Positions 1-6,426 of a stretch of DNA of 56,120 bases are shown here, piece after piece. Source of the DNA: Burkholderiaceae bacterium (GTDB lineage Bacteria; Pseudomonadota; Gammaproteobacteria; Burkholderiales; Burkholderiaceae_E); contig OMIE01000092.1 of assembly GCA_900299025.1 (NCBI GenBank), positions 1 to 56,120 of the forward strand. Reading direction: 5' to 3'. The notes beneath the pieces were generated by a model. That model saw nothing but the letters and a program-made list of their open reading frames with translations. It did not search any database and was not told where the DNA came from. Both the position numbers and the translations under genes were made by a program. Every line of letters begins with the position of its first letter. The first letter of the stretch is position 1.

Positions 1-187
1 CCTCGGGGGTGGCAGGGCCCGGATGGAGTCCGGGGCGGCGCTCGCGGGCGAGCCGGTCGTTGAGGTTCACCGGGCCGTTGGGCTGCACCCCCTCAAACAG
101 CGCCACCTGGCGCGCGTAGTAGTGCAGAGACGGCTTGAGGATCCCCACCATCGCCAGAGGCTCATCGGTGCGGCGCTTGGCGAAGCC
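1..187. other. GC-rich contig end, possible chimeric or foreign sequence
   Basis: The first ~190 bases are visibly richer in G and C than everything that follows. On the plus strand the reading frame that leads into the PhoX tail gives a peptide that does not look like PhoX before about position 188. On the minus strand an uninterrupted frame reads into the window edge and gives a protein-like composition (for example the stretch DEPLAMVGILKPSLHYYAR, followed by ALFEGLQPNGPVNLNDRL), which I do not recognise. Either a minus-strand gene runs off the left edge and abuts the phosphatase, or this is an assembly join. A full PhoX protein cannot be fitted here because only its last ~85 residues are present. 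Confidence 0.4.
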
Positions 188-451
188 CGACTGCGACGCT
201 TTCTTGTCGCGCCAAAGGGCTCGGAGGTCACGGGTATTACAGAGACTACTGATGGCAAGACCCTTTTTGTCAATATCCAGCATCCGGGCGAGAACACGCC
301 AGCGATCGGGACAGCGGCTGACTTCGCCTATGAAAGCGTCTGGCCGACAAACGGCGGCGGTATCACTGCCGGTGCGTACGGTCCTGGTAAGCGCCCTCGT
401 TCTGCCACACTGATGATTACCCGCACTGATGGCGGAAAAATCGGTCTGTAA
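188..451 (+). CDS. PhoX-type alkaline phosphatase, C-terminal fragment
   Basis: Only the C-terminal ~87 residues are present. The peptide LRRFLVAPKGSEVTGITET followed by DGKTLFVNIQHPGE is the characteristic end of the PhoX (DUF839) calcium-dependent periplasmic phosphomonoesterases, which release phosphate from organic esters. The catalytic propeller and the Tat signal that family members carry would lie upstream and are missing. The stop codon shares its last base with the ATG of the following protease gene (TAATG), so the two are translationally coupled. The left boundary is the point at which the PhoX similarity begins, not a real gene start. Family assignment is good; whether the gene is intact in the genome cannot be told. 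Confidence 0.7.
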   Translation, partial: RLRRFLVAPKGSEVTGITETTDGKTLFVNIQHPGENTPAIGTAADFAYESVWPTNGGGITAGAYGPGKRPRSATLMITRTDGGKIGL

Positions 452-2154
452 TGCGTTTTAGATCGCAGCTATCCGGACTTATCGGATTGCTGCTTTTACT
501 CGGTGCTTGCTCTTCAGGGGGCGATGCACCGAGTCAAGCAACTGGTAACACGAACCAGGGCACAAGCGGCCAAGGCTCAAACCCAGTTTCAGCGGCAGGA
601 TCAGCGCAAGGCCCAGATCCACAGCGCGCATTGCAATGGCACTTAAGCCTTGCTGAATTCTCCCCACAGGGCACAACACAATCCTCAAGCGAAATTCGTC
701 CGCTATACGATTTAGCATTAGGCAATCTCAGCGAGCGTGGTCGTGGTATTAGGATCGCTCTTATCGATGGAACGGTTGACGCCACGCACCCTGACCTTTT
801 GGGGCGACTTCTTGATTCATCGGCGATCTGCTGCGACTGGGTCCCGCTTACCAGGCAAAGCAACTCATCCAGTGAGAGTCCTGATAGCGCTATGCGCTCA
901 AGGGTCGCTGAAACGGGTCATGCCACAGGGCTTGCCGCACTGATTGCCGCAACTGAAAACAACAGCATCGGAGGCCATGGTATTGCGCCAGCAGCAATGC
1001 TCGTTAGCCTTAATGCGATCGCTAGCGGCGACGACAGCCGGCTTGTACAGGCACTACAGGTTGCTTTGGGTAGTGGTGCATCGGTGATCAACAACAGTTG
1101 GTCCCCGCCAGATCCCAATGAGGGCGGCAGCCGAAGCTTTTATCCTGCGCCACAAGCTTGGTACAGCGCCCTTGATGAGGCGCAAAGCAAGGGGCGCTCG
1201 GGCTTAGGCGCCATCATCGTAAAAGCAGCCGGTAATGGTGGTGCAGCCTTCAGTCCGTCGCGGCCTCGCAGCGACTCGGCAGACTCTGCTAATTATGATG
1301 GCTATGCACAACACCCTGCTGTCATCGGCGTTGGCGCTGTGGATGCTTTTGCAAGACCACTTGCTTTATCGGAGCCCGGTGCCCAGGTACTCGTTTCAGC
1401 CTTTTCGTCTCAGACAAATAGCCCAAGCCTGTCGACCGGTACGGAAGCGCTGCCCTCGGGAACCTCAAGCGCCGCTGCTATGGTGAGTGCCTTAAGCGCT
1501 TTAATGCTTGAAGCAAACCCCGGCTTAACTTGGCGCGATCTGCGCTGGATTCTTGCGACTACCGCGCGTCCTGTACCAGGCTACGACCAACCAGGTATCA
1601 GCAGCGCACAATCGCTGCTTCGCAGCCACGGCTACCACCAGCAAGTCGGGTTTGGGCTGGTCGATGCTGGCGCAGCGGTTCAATCCGCCAAAAGCTTTCA
1701 AGGTTTACCGCCCTTACTGAATTGTTCACTTAATGCAAAAAAAGATGCTCCGATCGTTACGCGAGTTAGTACCGGTGAGCAATTTGCTATGCCGTGGCAT
1801 CAGGTAGCGATAGCCCGAGAAAACTCAAAAATTTCATTTTCCTTTGATTTGGCAAAGGCTCAGTGCTCCATTGATCGCATCGAAAGCGTGGTGCTTTCGC
1901 TTGCTAGCTCGCATCAAGACGCAACAGGCTTGCGCATCACACTGATTAGTCCGCTTGGTCACGGTGTTCAGTTCGCAGCGCCGCGTGATTGCGCTCACAC
2001 GGCCTGCATGAATTTAAATGATGGCTTTCAGTTTCATAGCGTTCGCTTTATGGCCGAGCCTGCCGCGGGTCGCTGGATGCTGCAGATCAGTGAGGAAAGC
2101 GGCAAATCAATTGGGACCCTTAGCAAGCTTCAGCTAAGCCTTTGGGGTCACTAA
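451..2154 (+). CDS. Subtilisin-like (S8) serine protease lipoprotein with P-domain
   Basis: A 567-residue secreted protease. The N-terminus is a lipoprotein signal with lipobox LLGAC, the lipidated Cys being residue 20, followed by a Ser/Gly/Gln-rich linker. The S8 catalytic domain runs from about residue 95 to 415, with Asp106 in LIDGTVDATHPDL, His157 in ETGHATG, an oxyanion Asn in KAAGNGG and Ser339 in SGTSSAAAM. Residues ~430-567 resemble a proprotein-convertase P-domain, ending GTLSKLQLSLWG. This order is that of kexin-like bacterial proteases; here the protein is probably membrane-anchored in the periplasm or at the outer membrane. The His motif is GHATG instead of the usual HGTHVAG, but the triad is complete. 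It is coupled to the PhoX gene by a TAATG overlap; its substrate is unknown. Confidence 0.85.
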   Translation: MRFRSQLSGLIGLLLLLGACSSGGDAPSQATGNTNQGTSGQGSNPVSAAGSAQGPDPQRALQWHLSLAEFSPQGTTQSSSEIRPLYDLALGNLSERGRGIRIALIDGTVDATHPDLLGRLLDSSAICCDWVPLTRQSNSSSESPDSAMRSRVAETGHATGLAALIAATENNSIGGHGIAPAAMLVSLNAIASGDDSRLVQALQVALGSGASVINNSWSPPDPNEGGSRSFYPAPQAWYSALDEAQSKGRSGLGAIIVKAAGNGGAAFSPSRPRSDSADSANYDGYAQHPAVIGVGAVDAFARPLALSEPGAQVLVSAFSSQTNSPSLSTGTEALPSGTSSAAAMVSALSALMLEANPGLTWRDLRWILATTARPVPGYDQPGISSAQSLLRSHGYHQQVGFGLVDAGAAVQSAKSFQGLPPLLNCSLNAKKDAPIVTRVSTGEQFAMPWHQVAIARENSKISFSFDLAKAQCSIDRIESVVLSLASSHQDATGLRITLISPLGHGVQFAAPRDCAHTACMNLNDGFQFHSVRFMAEPAAGRWMLQISEESGKSIGTLSKLQLSLWGH

Positions 2155-2163
2155 ATCGCTTGC

Positions 2164-2190
2164 AAAAAAAAGCCTGCGATATGGCAGGCT
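2164..2190 (-). terminator. Intrinsic terminator of the candidate small RNA
   Basis: Seven-base-pair perfect stem AGCCTGC (2171-2177) with GCAGGCT (2184-2190) and a six-base loop. In the minus direction the stem is followed by eight consecutive T (2171-2164). There is no T-tract on the plus side, so it does not serve the protease gene that ends at 2154. With no minus-strand protein gene upstream, it needs a non-coding transcript to terminate. Confidence 0.75.
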
Positions 2191-2240
2191 GAATACCCCA
2201 CGCGTCGAGGGGTTGGGAGACAACCCGGAGGACGGGCTGT
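2164..2240 (-). ncRNA. Candidate small RNA (~77 nt), minus strand
   Basis: Read on the minus strand, a promoter-like pair (TTGACA, 16 bp, TTAAAT) at 2275-2248 is followed within about 10 bases by a compact structured stretch ending in a strong intrinsic terminator at 2190-2164. Hairpins visible on the way are GGGTTG/CAACCC (2226-2221 with 2215-2210), then CCCC/GGGG (2212-2209 with 2199-2196), which overlap and are alternatives, then the terminator stem. The RNA would expose pyrimidine-rich stretches GUCCUCC, CUCCC and CCCCUC that resemble anti-Shine-Dalgarno loops. No protein is encoded on this strand here. The transcript start near 2238-2240 is inferred. An alternative is that the plus strand, which has GGAGG at 2227-2231, is a leader remnant. 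Confidence 0.5.
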
Positions 2241-2247
2241 GATGTCA

Positions 2248-2275
2248 ATTTAACTGGACAGTTTTTAATTGTCAA
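2248..2275 (-). promoter_or_regulatory. Predicted sigma-70 promoter, minus strand (small RNA)
   Basis: Minus-strand -35 TTGACA (2275-2270), a perfect consensus match, a 16-bp spacer and -10 TTAAAT (2253-2248), 4 of 6. The -35 is the left arm of the TGTCAA-N6-TTGACT palindrome, so a repressor bound there would block this promoter. The predicted start is near 2240. Confidence 0.5.
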
Positions 2276-2308
2276 TCTATTTTGACTTTATTGTTCTGGA
2301 CAATTAAA
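2254..2308. promoter_or_regulatory. Clustered operator half-sites (TGTN12ACA-like)
   Basis: Core palindrome TGTCAATCTATTTTGACT at 2270-2287 (TGT-N12-ACT, one base from the PpsR/CrtJ consensus TGT-N12-ACA). Around it are a direct repeat CTGGACA(G/A)TT at 2254-2263 and 2296-2305, 42 bp apart or four helical turns, and a perfect 10-bp inverted repeat TTTAATTGTC (2264-2273) with GACAATTAAA (2299-2308). That makes four GAC/GTC-type half-sites between the two predicted -10 elements. A nearly identical palindrome precedes the BLUF gene at 55130. The binding protein is not encoded in the window; PpsR/CrtJ or a MerR-type LitR/CarH regulator are the reasonable candidates. Confidence 0.55.
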
Positions 2309-2310
2309 GT
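2282..2310 (+). promoter_or_regulatory. Predicted sigma-70 promoter of the cobalamin-binding genes
   Basis: Plus-strand -35 TTGACT (2282-2287), a 17-bp spacer and -10 TAAAGT (2305-2310), both close to consensus (5 of 6 and 4 of 6). The -35 is the right arm of the palindrome at 2270-2287. It and the minus-strand promoter are thus placed back to back, six bases apart, and could be controlled by one bound protein. The predicted leader to the gene at 2381 is about 65 nt. Confidence 0.5.
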
Positions 2311-2380
2311 CTGCCCAGAAAACTTCACAAACGCATTTTTCGTTTTGTTCGACAAGGAAACTTAACGGCGATCACGTCCA

Positions 2381-3229
2381 ATGACCGACGGTTTTGATAG
2401 ATCTTTTACGCACGCAATCGATACAAGTCAGGCATCGATCGAAGCTGTTTTCCTCAAGCGAGTTGTCCCGCTCATGGCAGCCCATCGCAGCGCTTGGCTT
2501 CGCGCCGGCGTACAAGCTAGGCTTTGTATCAGTACCGAGGAATTCGATCGCTTTTGTCGGTATTGTCTTTCGGGAGATGCTGATTCAGTTCATGCGCTTT
2601 GCGACTTATGGCTTGTGCGCGGCGTTTCGGCGGAATCAATTGTTGATGCAGCGATCACAAAGGCCGCACAAAGCTTTGGACAGCGATGGCTTGATGATCA
2701 TGCTCACTTTGCCGAGGTGACGCAGGCCTGTTGGCAGTTACAAAAAGTCTTGCAGCAGCTAACGCCCACGCTTGAGAAGCCGATCACGGCGCATGCTTCA
2801 AAGCCAAGAGCGCTCATGCTTGGCGCCGAGCAATGCAGCCACAGGCTTGGCCTCATGGTCGCATCGAGTCTATTGCGCCGTGAAGGCTTTGAGGTTGAAT
2901 GCGGATACTTTTCAACGAGAGCCCCATTCCTTAGCAAAGCACAGGCACTCGATGACGCAGGTTTGCAGCTGCTTGCCTTCAGCCTTAGTTGTAGCGATCA
3001 ACTCAAGGCCTGCAAAGCACTCGTGAAGCACATTCGCCGAAAGCGACCCGACCTTCGCCTTGTGCTCGGTGGGTCCCTCATCAGCGAAGCTTTCACAGCA
3101 CGATCTATTGGGGTGCCCGTGGATGCAGTGATTGTCGGAAAACCGGCTTGGTCTGAGATCCTTGAAGGGCTGGGAATTAGCCCGACCAAGCTTTGTCCAT
3201 GGCAAGAAAATGCTTGCCACTTGTCCTAA
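2381..3229 (+). CDS. Cobalamin-binding (SCHIC/AerR/PpaA-like) protein, copy 1
   Basis: A 282-residue cytosolic protein with the layout of AerR, PpaA and the AppA C-terminus: a helical cap (about residues 60-125) with W103 in QRWLDDHAHFAEVTQACWQLQ, then a Rossmann-like B12-binding fold (about 140-270). These proteins act as light- or redox-sensing antirepressors of PpsR/CrtJ in purple bacteria; that role is inferred here. The cobalamin loop reads QCSHRLG with His154. The Asp of the usual DxHxxG motif is replaced by Cys, although the second copy downstream keeps it. No helix-turn-helix or DNA-binding domain is visible, so it must act through a partner. The ATG lacks a clear ribosome binding site. 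The gene is preceded by the shared palindrome and followed 103 bp later by its paralogue. Confidence 0.75.
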   Translation: MTDGFDRSFTHAIDTSQASIEAVFLKRVVPLMAAHRSAWLRAGVQARLCISTEEFDRFCRYCLSGDADSVHALCDLWLVRGVSAESIVDAAITKAAQSFGQRWLDDHAHFAEVTQACWQLQKVLQQLTPTLEKPITAHASKPRALMLGAEQCSHRLGLMVASSLLRREGFEVECGYFSTRAPFLSKAQALDDAGLQLLAFSLSCSDQLKACKALVKHIRRKRPDLRLVLGGSLISEAFTARSIGVPVDAVIVGKPAWSEILEGLGISPTKLCPWQENACHLS

Positions 3230-3277
3230 CTTGGATCGATACTCGATGCGGGGGAAAAGACCTTTCGTTTTCCTCGA

Positions 3278-3291
3278 CACGGCGCGCCGTG
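3278..3291. promoter_or_regulatory. Perfect 14-bp GC palindrome between the two cobalamin-binding genes
   Basis: CACGGCGCGCCGTG is perfectly self-complementary and lies midway in the 103-bp gap. It is preceded by an A/T-arm hairpin GGAAAA (3252-3257) with TTTTCC (3268-3273). There is no T-tract, so it is not an intrinsic terminator. It may be a protein-binding site or an RNA processing or attenuation element separating expression of the two copies. Confidence 0.35.
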
Positions 3292-3332
3292 CCTCCTCAG
3301 ATTCATGAAGATTTCAACTTGGGGAGACGAGT

Positions 3333-4163
3333 GTGGGATCAAGGCGTTCACATGATAGAGATTCAACCCAGCATGCCATCGGCGACATGGTGGAACAACT
3401 TGTGCTGCCGAAAATGGTTCAAAGCCATCGCGAACTAGGACTAAGACCCAAACTTATTTGCGACCTCGATGGCTTTATTGAATTATTGCTTTCAAACGAT
3501 CAGCCTAGCCTGATCGCATCGATTGAGACGATGCGCGAGGCGGGTCACCCGCTTGAACTGATCTATAGTGAGGTCTTAACACCAGCTGCGCGTAGGCTCG
3601 GCGAAAAGTGGCTTCGCGATGAATTCAATTTCAGTGAAGTAACGATTGCGACCTGGCAGATTGAACAGCTTCTGCACCACTTTCACCAGGCCTTTGAAAA
3701 TAGCCAGCGTAGGCACACGAGTAAGGCATCGATACTTATCAGCATGATGCCTGGTGACCAGCATAGCCTTGGTGCGAAAATGCTGAGCACTTTTTTCAGG
3801 AAAGACCACTGGGAAGTCACCCTGCTACAGCCGCAAAGCCTGCAGGCCATTCACGACGAGGTCATCGCCTCGAATCCGAGTTTGATAGCCATAACCGTGT
3901 CACAAGTTGAATCGCTCGGGCAAGTAAAGCTTTTGCTTAAACTCGCCAGGCAGCAGCCAGCGCTAAGATCGATGCCCTGGATGATTGGCGGTCGCGTGAT
4001 CAATGAGCACCCGATGCAAGCCGTTGCGGTGCTATCTGACCGCAATATTCATCTTTGCCAGGGCGATGCAAATCAAGCATTGGTGCTAGCCAGAAGGCTT
4101 CTCGGTCTTGAAGCTAGAGGACAAGCGCAAAGCGAGCATAGCAAGGCCGCAACCCAGCATTAG
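3333..4163 (+). CDS. Cobalamin-binding (SCHIC/AerR/PpaA-like) protein, copy 2
   Basis: A 276-residue paralogue of the preceding protein with the same order: a helical cap with W93 in EKWLRDEFNFSEVTIATWQIE, then a B12-binding domain with the complete base-off motif DQHSLG (Asp142, His144) in MPGDQHSLGAKML. Complete DxHxxG and the F-x-EVT stretch after the cap Trp place it with AerR/PpaA/AppA-SCHIC rather than metabolic B12 enzymes. The start is a GTG, chosen because GGGGAGA at 3321-3327 gives an excellent ribosome binding site five bases upstream; an internal ATG further in lacks one. The Ser/Arg/His-rich first ~18 residues are not conserved-looking. It is probably co-transcribed with copy 1. 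The pair may be one haem/cobalamin sensor plus one diverged partner, which is inference. Confidence 0.75.
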   Translation: MGSRRSHDRDSTQHAIGDMVEQLVLPKMVQSHRELGLRPKLICDLDGFIELLLSNDQPSLIASIETMREAGHPLELIYSEVLTPAARRLGEKWLRDEFNFSEVTIATWQIEQLLHHFHQAFENSQRRHTSKASILISMMPGDQHSLGAKMLSTFFRKDHWEVTLLQPQSLQAIHDEVIASNPSLIAITVSQVESLGQVKLLLKLARQQPALRSMPWMIGGRVINEHPMQAVAVLSDRNIHLCQGDANQALVLARRLLGLEARGQAQSEHSKAATQH

Positions 4164-4232
4164 GCCTCTGCTCAGAGCAGGGTGAAGCTTTTCACTGCCC
4201 AGTACAAGCCCATGCTTTGCTATGCTTAGGGC

Positions 4233-4856
4233 ATGAATGCACCTGCCCCATCGCAAAGCCTCGCCCACTTCTCGGAAGCCTCGCCCAGACGCCTGATGCA
4301 CACCCGTCGCATCGAATCGCAGGGTTTTCGACGCGAAGACGGTTTGTGGGATATCGAAGCAAGAATCGTCGACACCAAGCCTTTTGCCTATGAGGAACCC
4401 TACCGTGGCCATCGCGAAGCAGAAAGTGATGTACACAATATTGCGATTCGTCTAACGCTTGATGATGACTTCGTTGTGCACGATATCGAAGTACTCATGC
4501 CGGCCGTGCCTTATCCAAGTTGTGCCGGCGCCATTCCGAATTTCAAGCTTTTGATCGGTGCGAAGGTCGGTGCTGGCTGGCGTAAAGCTGTTCAGGCGGT
4601 GGTGGGATCGACAAAGGGCTGTACCCACGCCCGCGAACTGCTTTTTCCGATGGCAACGGTTGCATTTCAAACGCTTTTTGGCTGGGAAGATGAGGCCGAA
4701 AGCCAGCAAGAGAAAGAGCGCCGCGCGCAACGCGAAGCGATGCGTGGCCAACAAGCAGGACGCCCCCATTTCCTGGATGGCTGCCATAGCTGGGCAAGTG
4801 ATGGCGAAGTGGTGGCAACGCTCTACCCTCAATTCTTCACCCCTAAAAAGCTCTGA
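4233..4856 (+). CDS. DUF2889 family protein
   Basis: A 207-residue soluble protein. HTRRIESQGFRREDGLWDIEARIVDTK and the distal block KGCTHARELLFPMATVAFQT are the two signature regions of DUF2889, a family of unknown function common in Beta- and Alphaproteobacteria, sometimes near degradation genes. Family length is matched. There is no signal peptide or membrane segment. The 69-bp gap upstream contains a weak hairpin (GTGAA/TTCAC) and a possible TATGCT -10, so it may have its own promoter rather than belonging to the cobalamin-binding operon. It converges on the LysR-type gene, with 53 bp between the ends. Confidence 0.75.
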   Translation: MNAPAPSQSLAHFSEASPRRLMHTRRIESQGFRREDGLWDIEARIVDTKPFAYEEPYRGHREAESDVHNIAIRLTLDDDFVVHDIEVLMPAVPYPSCAGAIPNFKLLIGAKVGAGWRKAVQAVVGSTKGCTHARELLFPMATVAFQTLFGWEDEAESQQEKERRAQREAMRGQQAGRPHFLDGCHSWASDGEVVATLYPQFFTPKKL

Positions 4857-4909
4857 TCCCTAGGGTGCGGATAAGGCCTCAAACCCGTGTTTTCTTGTTA
4901 GTCCTTGGC

Positions 4910-5845
4910 TTACCCCTGCGAGGTGGGTGCGGACTCGACCTGTCTTCGCAGGTCATCGGGTTGGAGGGTTTGGGTACAAAGTTGCGCGAAACGATAAGCA
5001 TAACGTTTTAATATTTGACCTCTTCTAAAAGCCATCACGGTTGTGTTAGGACCGAAGAGATGCCCTGCTTCAATCTTTCTTAAGCCCAGATCACGCATCG
5101 GATCAAAGGCCATCGACGCGATAATCCCAACGCCAAGTCCACAAGCGACATAGGTCTTAATCACGTCTGCATCAAGCGCCGACATCACGATATTTGGCCT
5201 TTTTGCGTGACGCATAAAACCTTGCTCAATGCGCTGTCTGCCGGTAAACCCACTGTGATAAGTAATCAGCGGCCATTTTGCCAGGGACTCGATGTCGAGC
5301 GGATGGCGCAGCAGTGGATGGTCTGCGGGCACGACCACCGCGTGAGCCCATTGATAATAGGGAAAACTCACAAGCTCATCGTGCTGTGAAAGCGACTCCG
5401 TCGCAATGCCGATCTGCGCCTGACCTTTCAACAACCACTCTACAATTTGTTGCGGACTGCCTTGCTGCAAGCTCAATTGAACCTTTGGAAACTCGCGACG
5501 AAATGTCACAACCACATCGGGCAAGACGTAGCGTGCTTGAGTATGCGTCGTTGCAATGCTCAACTGACCGCTATCGCCTTCGCGAAACTGTTCAGCCACA
5601 AGACTTATGTTGCTTGCCTCAAGCAGCAAACGATCGAGCATGGGCAAGACCTGCTCACCAGCCTCGGTAAGTCCCGTAAAGCGTTTACCCTTGCGTACAA
5701 AAATGCCAAGACCCAACTCGATTTCTAAGTCACGAATTTGCTTGCTCAGCGCAGACTGCGAACTATGCAAGACTTGAGCCGCATCGGTGAGCTTGAAGTC
5801 CTGACGGACGACTTCGCGGACCACACGCAATTGCATTAGATTCAT
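4910..5845 (-). CDS. CysB/Cbl-like LysR-family transcriptional regulator
   Basis: A 311-residue regulator. Residues 1-60 are the winged helix-turn-helix (LTDAAQVLHSSQSALSKQIR, then DLEIELGLGIFVRKGKRFTGLTEAG), closest by eye to the CysB/Cbl subgroup, which opens with the same MNLMQLRVVREVV pattern. Residues ~90-295 are the two-lobed effector domain, with TTHTQARYVLP as in the CysB sulfate/O-acetylserine pocket. Members activate sulfate or sulfonate assimilation genes. No cys genes lie nearby, so it probably acts in trans. It is divergent from dsbB with only 35 bp between starts, which contain an ATCAA-N3-TTGAT inverted repeat suited to autoregulation. Confidence 0.85.
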   Translation of the reverse strand: MNLMQLRVVREVVRQDFKLTDAAQVLHSSQSALSKQIRDLEIELGLGIFVRKGKRFTGLTEAGEQVLPMLDRLLLEASNISLVAEQFREGDSGQLSIATTHTQARYVLPDVVVTFRREFPKVQLSLQQGSPQQIVEWLLKGQAQIGIATESLSQHDELVSFPYYQWAHAVVVPADHPLLRHPLDIESLAKWPLITYHSGFTGRQRIEQGFMRHAKRPNIVMSALDADVIKTYVACGLGVGIIASMAFDPMRDLGLRKIEAGHLFGPNTTVMAFRRGQILKRYAYRFAQLCTQTLQPDDLRRQVESAPTSQG

Positions 5846-5851
5846 GGCAGG

Positions 5852-5864
5852 ATCAATCCTTGAT
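5852..5864. promoter_or_regulatory. Inverted repeat between LysR regulator and dsbB
   Basis: ATCAA-TCC-TTGAT, a perfect 5-bp arm palindrome inside the 35-bp divergent gap. LysR regulators typically bind such a site next to their own start and repress themselves. The gap is too short for two ordinary promoters, so some promoter sequence must lie inside the genes. Confidence 0.3.
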
Positions 5865-5880
5865 GGATGTTTGAAGACCT

Positions 5881-6426
5881 ATGATGTTTAACCTTATCAT
5901 TCGATTAGAACAGCTTCGCGGCCTGATCGCTGGCTGGATTGCACTCTTGTTGCTTTCGCTTGGCGTTGCGCTCTACAGCCAACACGGCCTTGGCATGATG
6001 CCTTGTCCTTGGTGTGTGATTCAGCGCCTTTTCATGCTGCTATGCCTAGGCTTAAGTTTCCTAATGCTCAGTAGCGTTAGAATTCCGATAGCGATGCTAG
6101 CACCCGCCTTTGCCCAGTTCTTGCTGCAATGCGCCGGGATGGCTGCCGCCATATACCAAGCGCTTGTTGCCAGCGAAGATAGCCAGTGTGTTATGGGCCT
6201 TGCCGATAGGCTCTTGATGGCAAGCGGCCTTGAGCAAGCTTGGCCCTGGATGTTTGCTGCCTCGACTTCTTGTGCCGAGGCAGCCCAAGCCAAGCTTTTT
6301 GGCCTGAGCTTTCCATGGCTTGGCTTTGGGCTCTTTTTCGTCGGCGCTCTATGCTCTATGGTTTGTATAGGATTATCGCTAAGAGCAAGCTTTAGCCCGC
6401 GCATGAAGGATAGACCTATCCCATGA
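5881..6426 (+). CDS. dsbB: Disulfide bond formation protein B
   Basis: A 181-residue inner-membrane protein with four hydrophobic segments (about residues 15-35, 45-63, 68-87, 140-165). The first periplasmic loop carries PCPWCVIQR, the CxxC pair that passes electrons to quinone with the conserved Arg after it. The second loop has the Cys pair in DSQCVMG and TSCAEA. DsbB reoxidises DsbA so that secreted proteins can form disulfides. Length and topology are normal. ATGATG gives two possible starts one codon apart. The stop overlaps the start of the VWA gene (ATGA), so the two are translationally coupled, an unusual pairing. Confidence 0.93.
   Translation: MMFNLIIRLEQLRGLIAGWIALLLLSLGVALYSQHGLGMMPCPWCVIQRLFMLLCLGLSFLMLSSVRIPIAMLAPAFAQFLLQCAGMAAAIYQALVASEDSQCVMGLADRLLMASGLEQAWPWMFAASTSCAEAAQAKLFGLSFPWLGFGLFFVGALCSMVCIGLSLRASFSPRMKDRPIP

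Noticed and set aside
2211-2252. Plus-strand GGAGG at 2227-2231 followed by ATG TCA ATT TAA as a leader peptide
   Set aside because: It encodes only three residues, and the spacing to the ATG is nine bases with no further function evident. The minus-strand promoter and terminator explain the structure better.
3193-3438. Small plus-strand frame spanning the gap between the two cobalamin-binding genes
   Set aside because: It overlaps both real genes in another frame, and its composition (Trp, Cys, Arg-rich) is not protein-like. The GTG at 3333 with a strong ribosome binding site explains the region.
2381-4163. The two B12-binding proteins as methionine synthase or methylmalonyl-CoA mutase parts, or as CarH/LitR regulators
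   Set aside because: They lack catalytic domains and a MerR-type DNA-binding domain; the cap pattern with Trp and F-x-EVT fits the AerR/PpaA/AppA-SCHIC group better.
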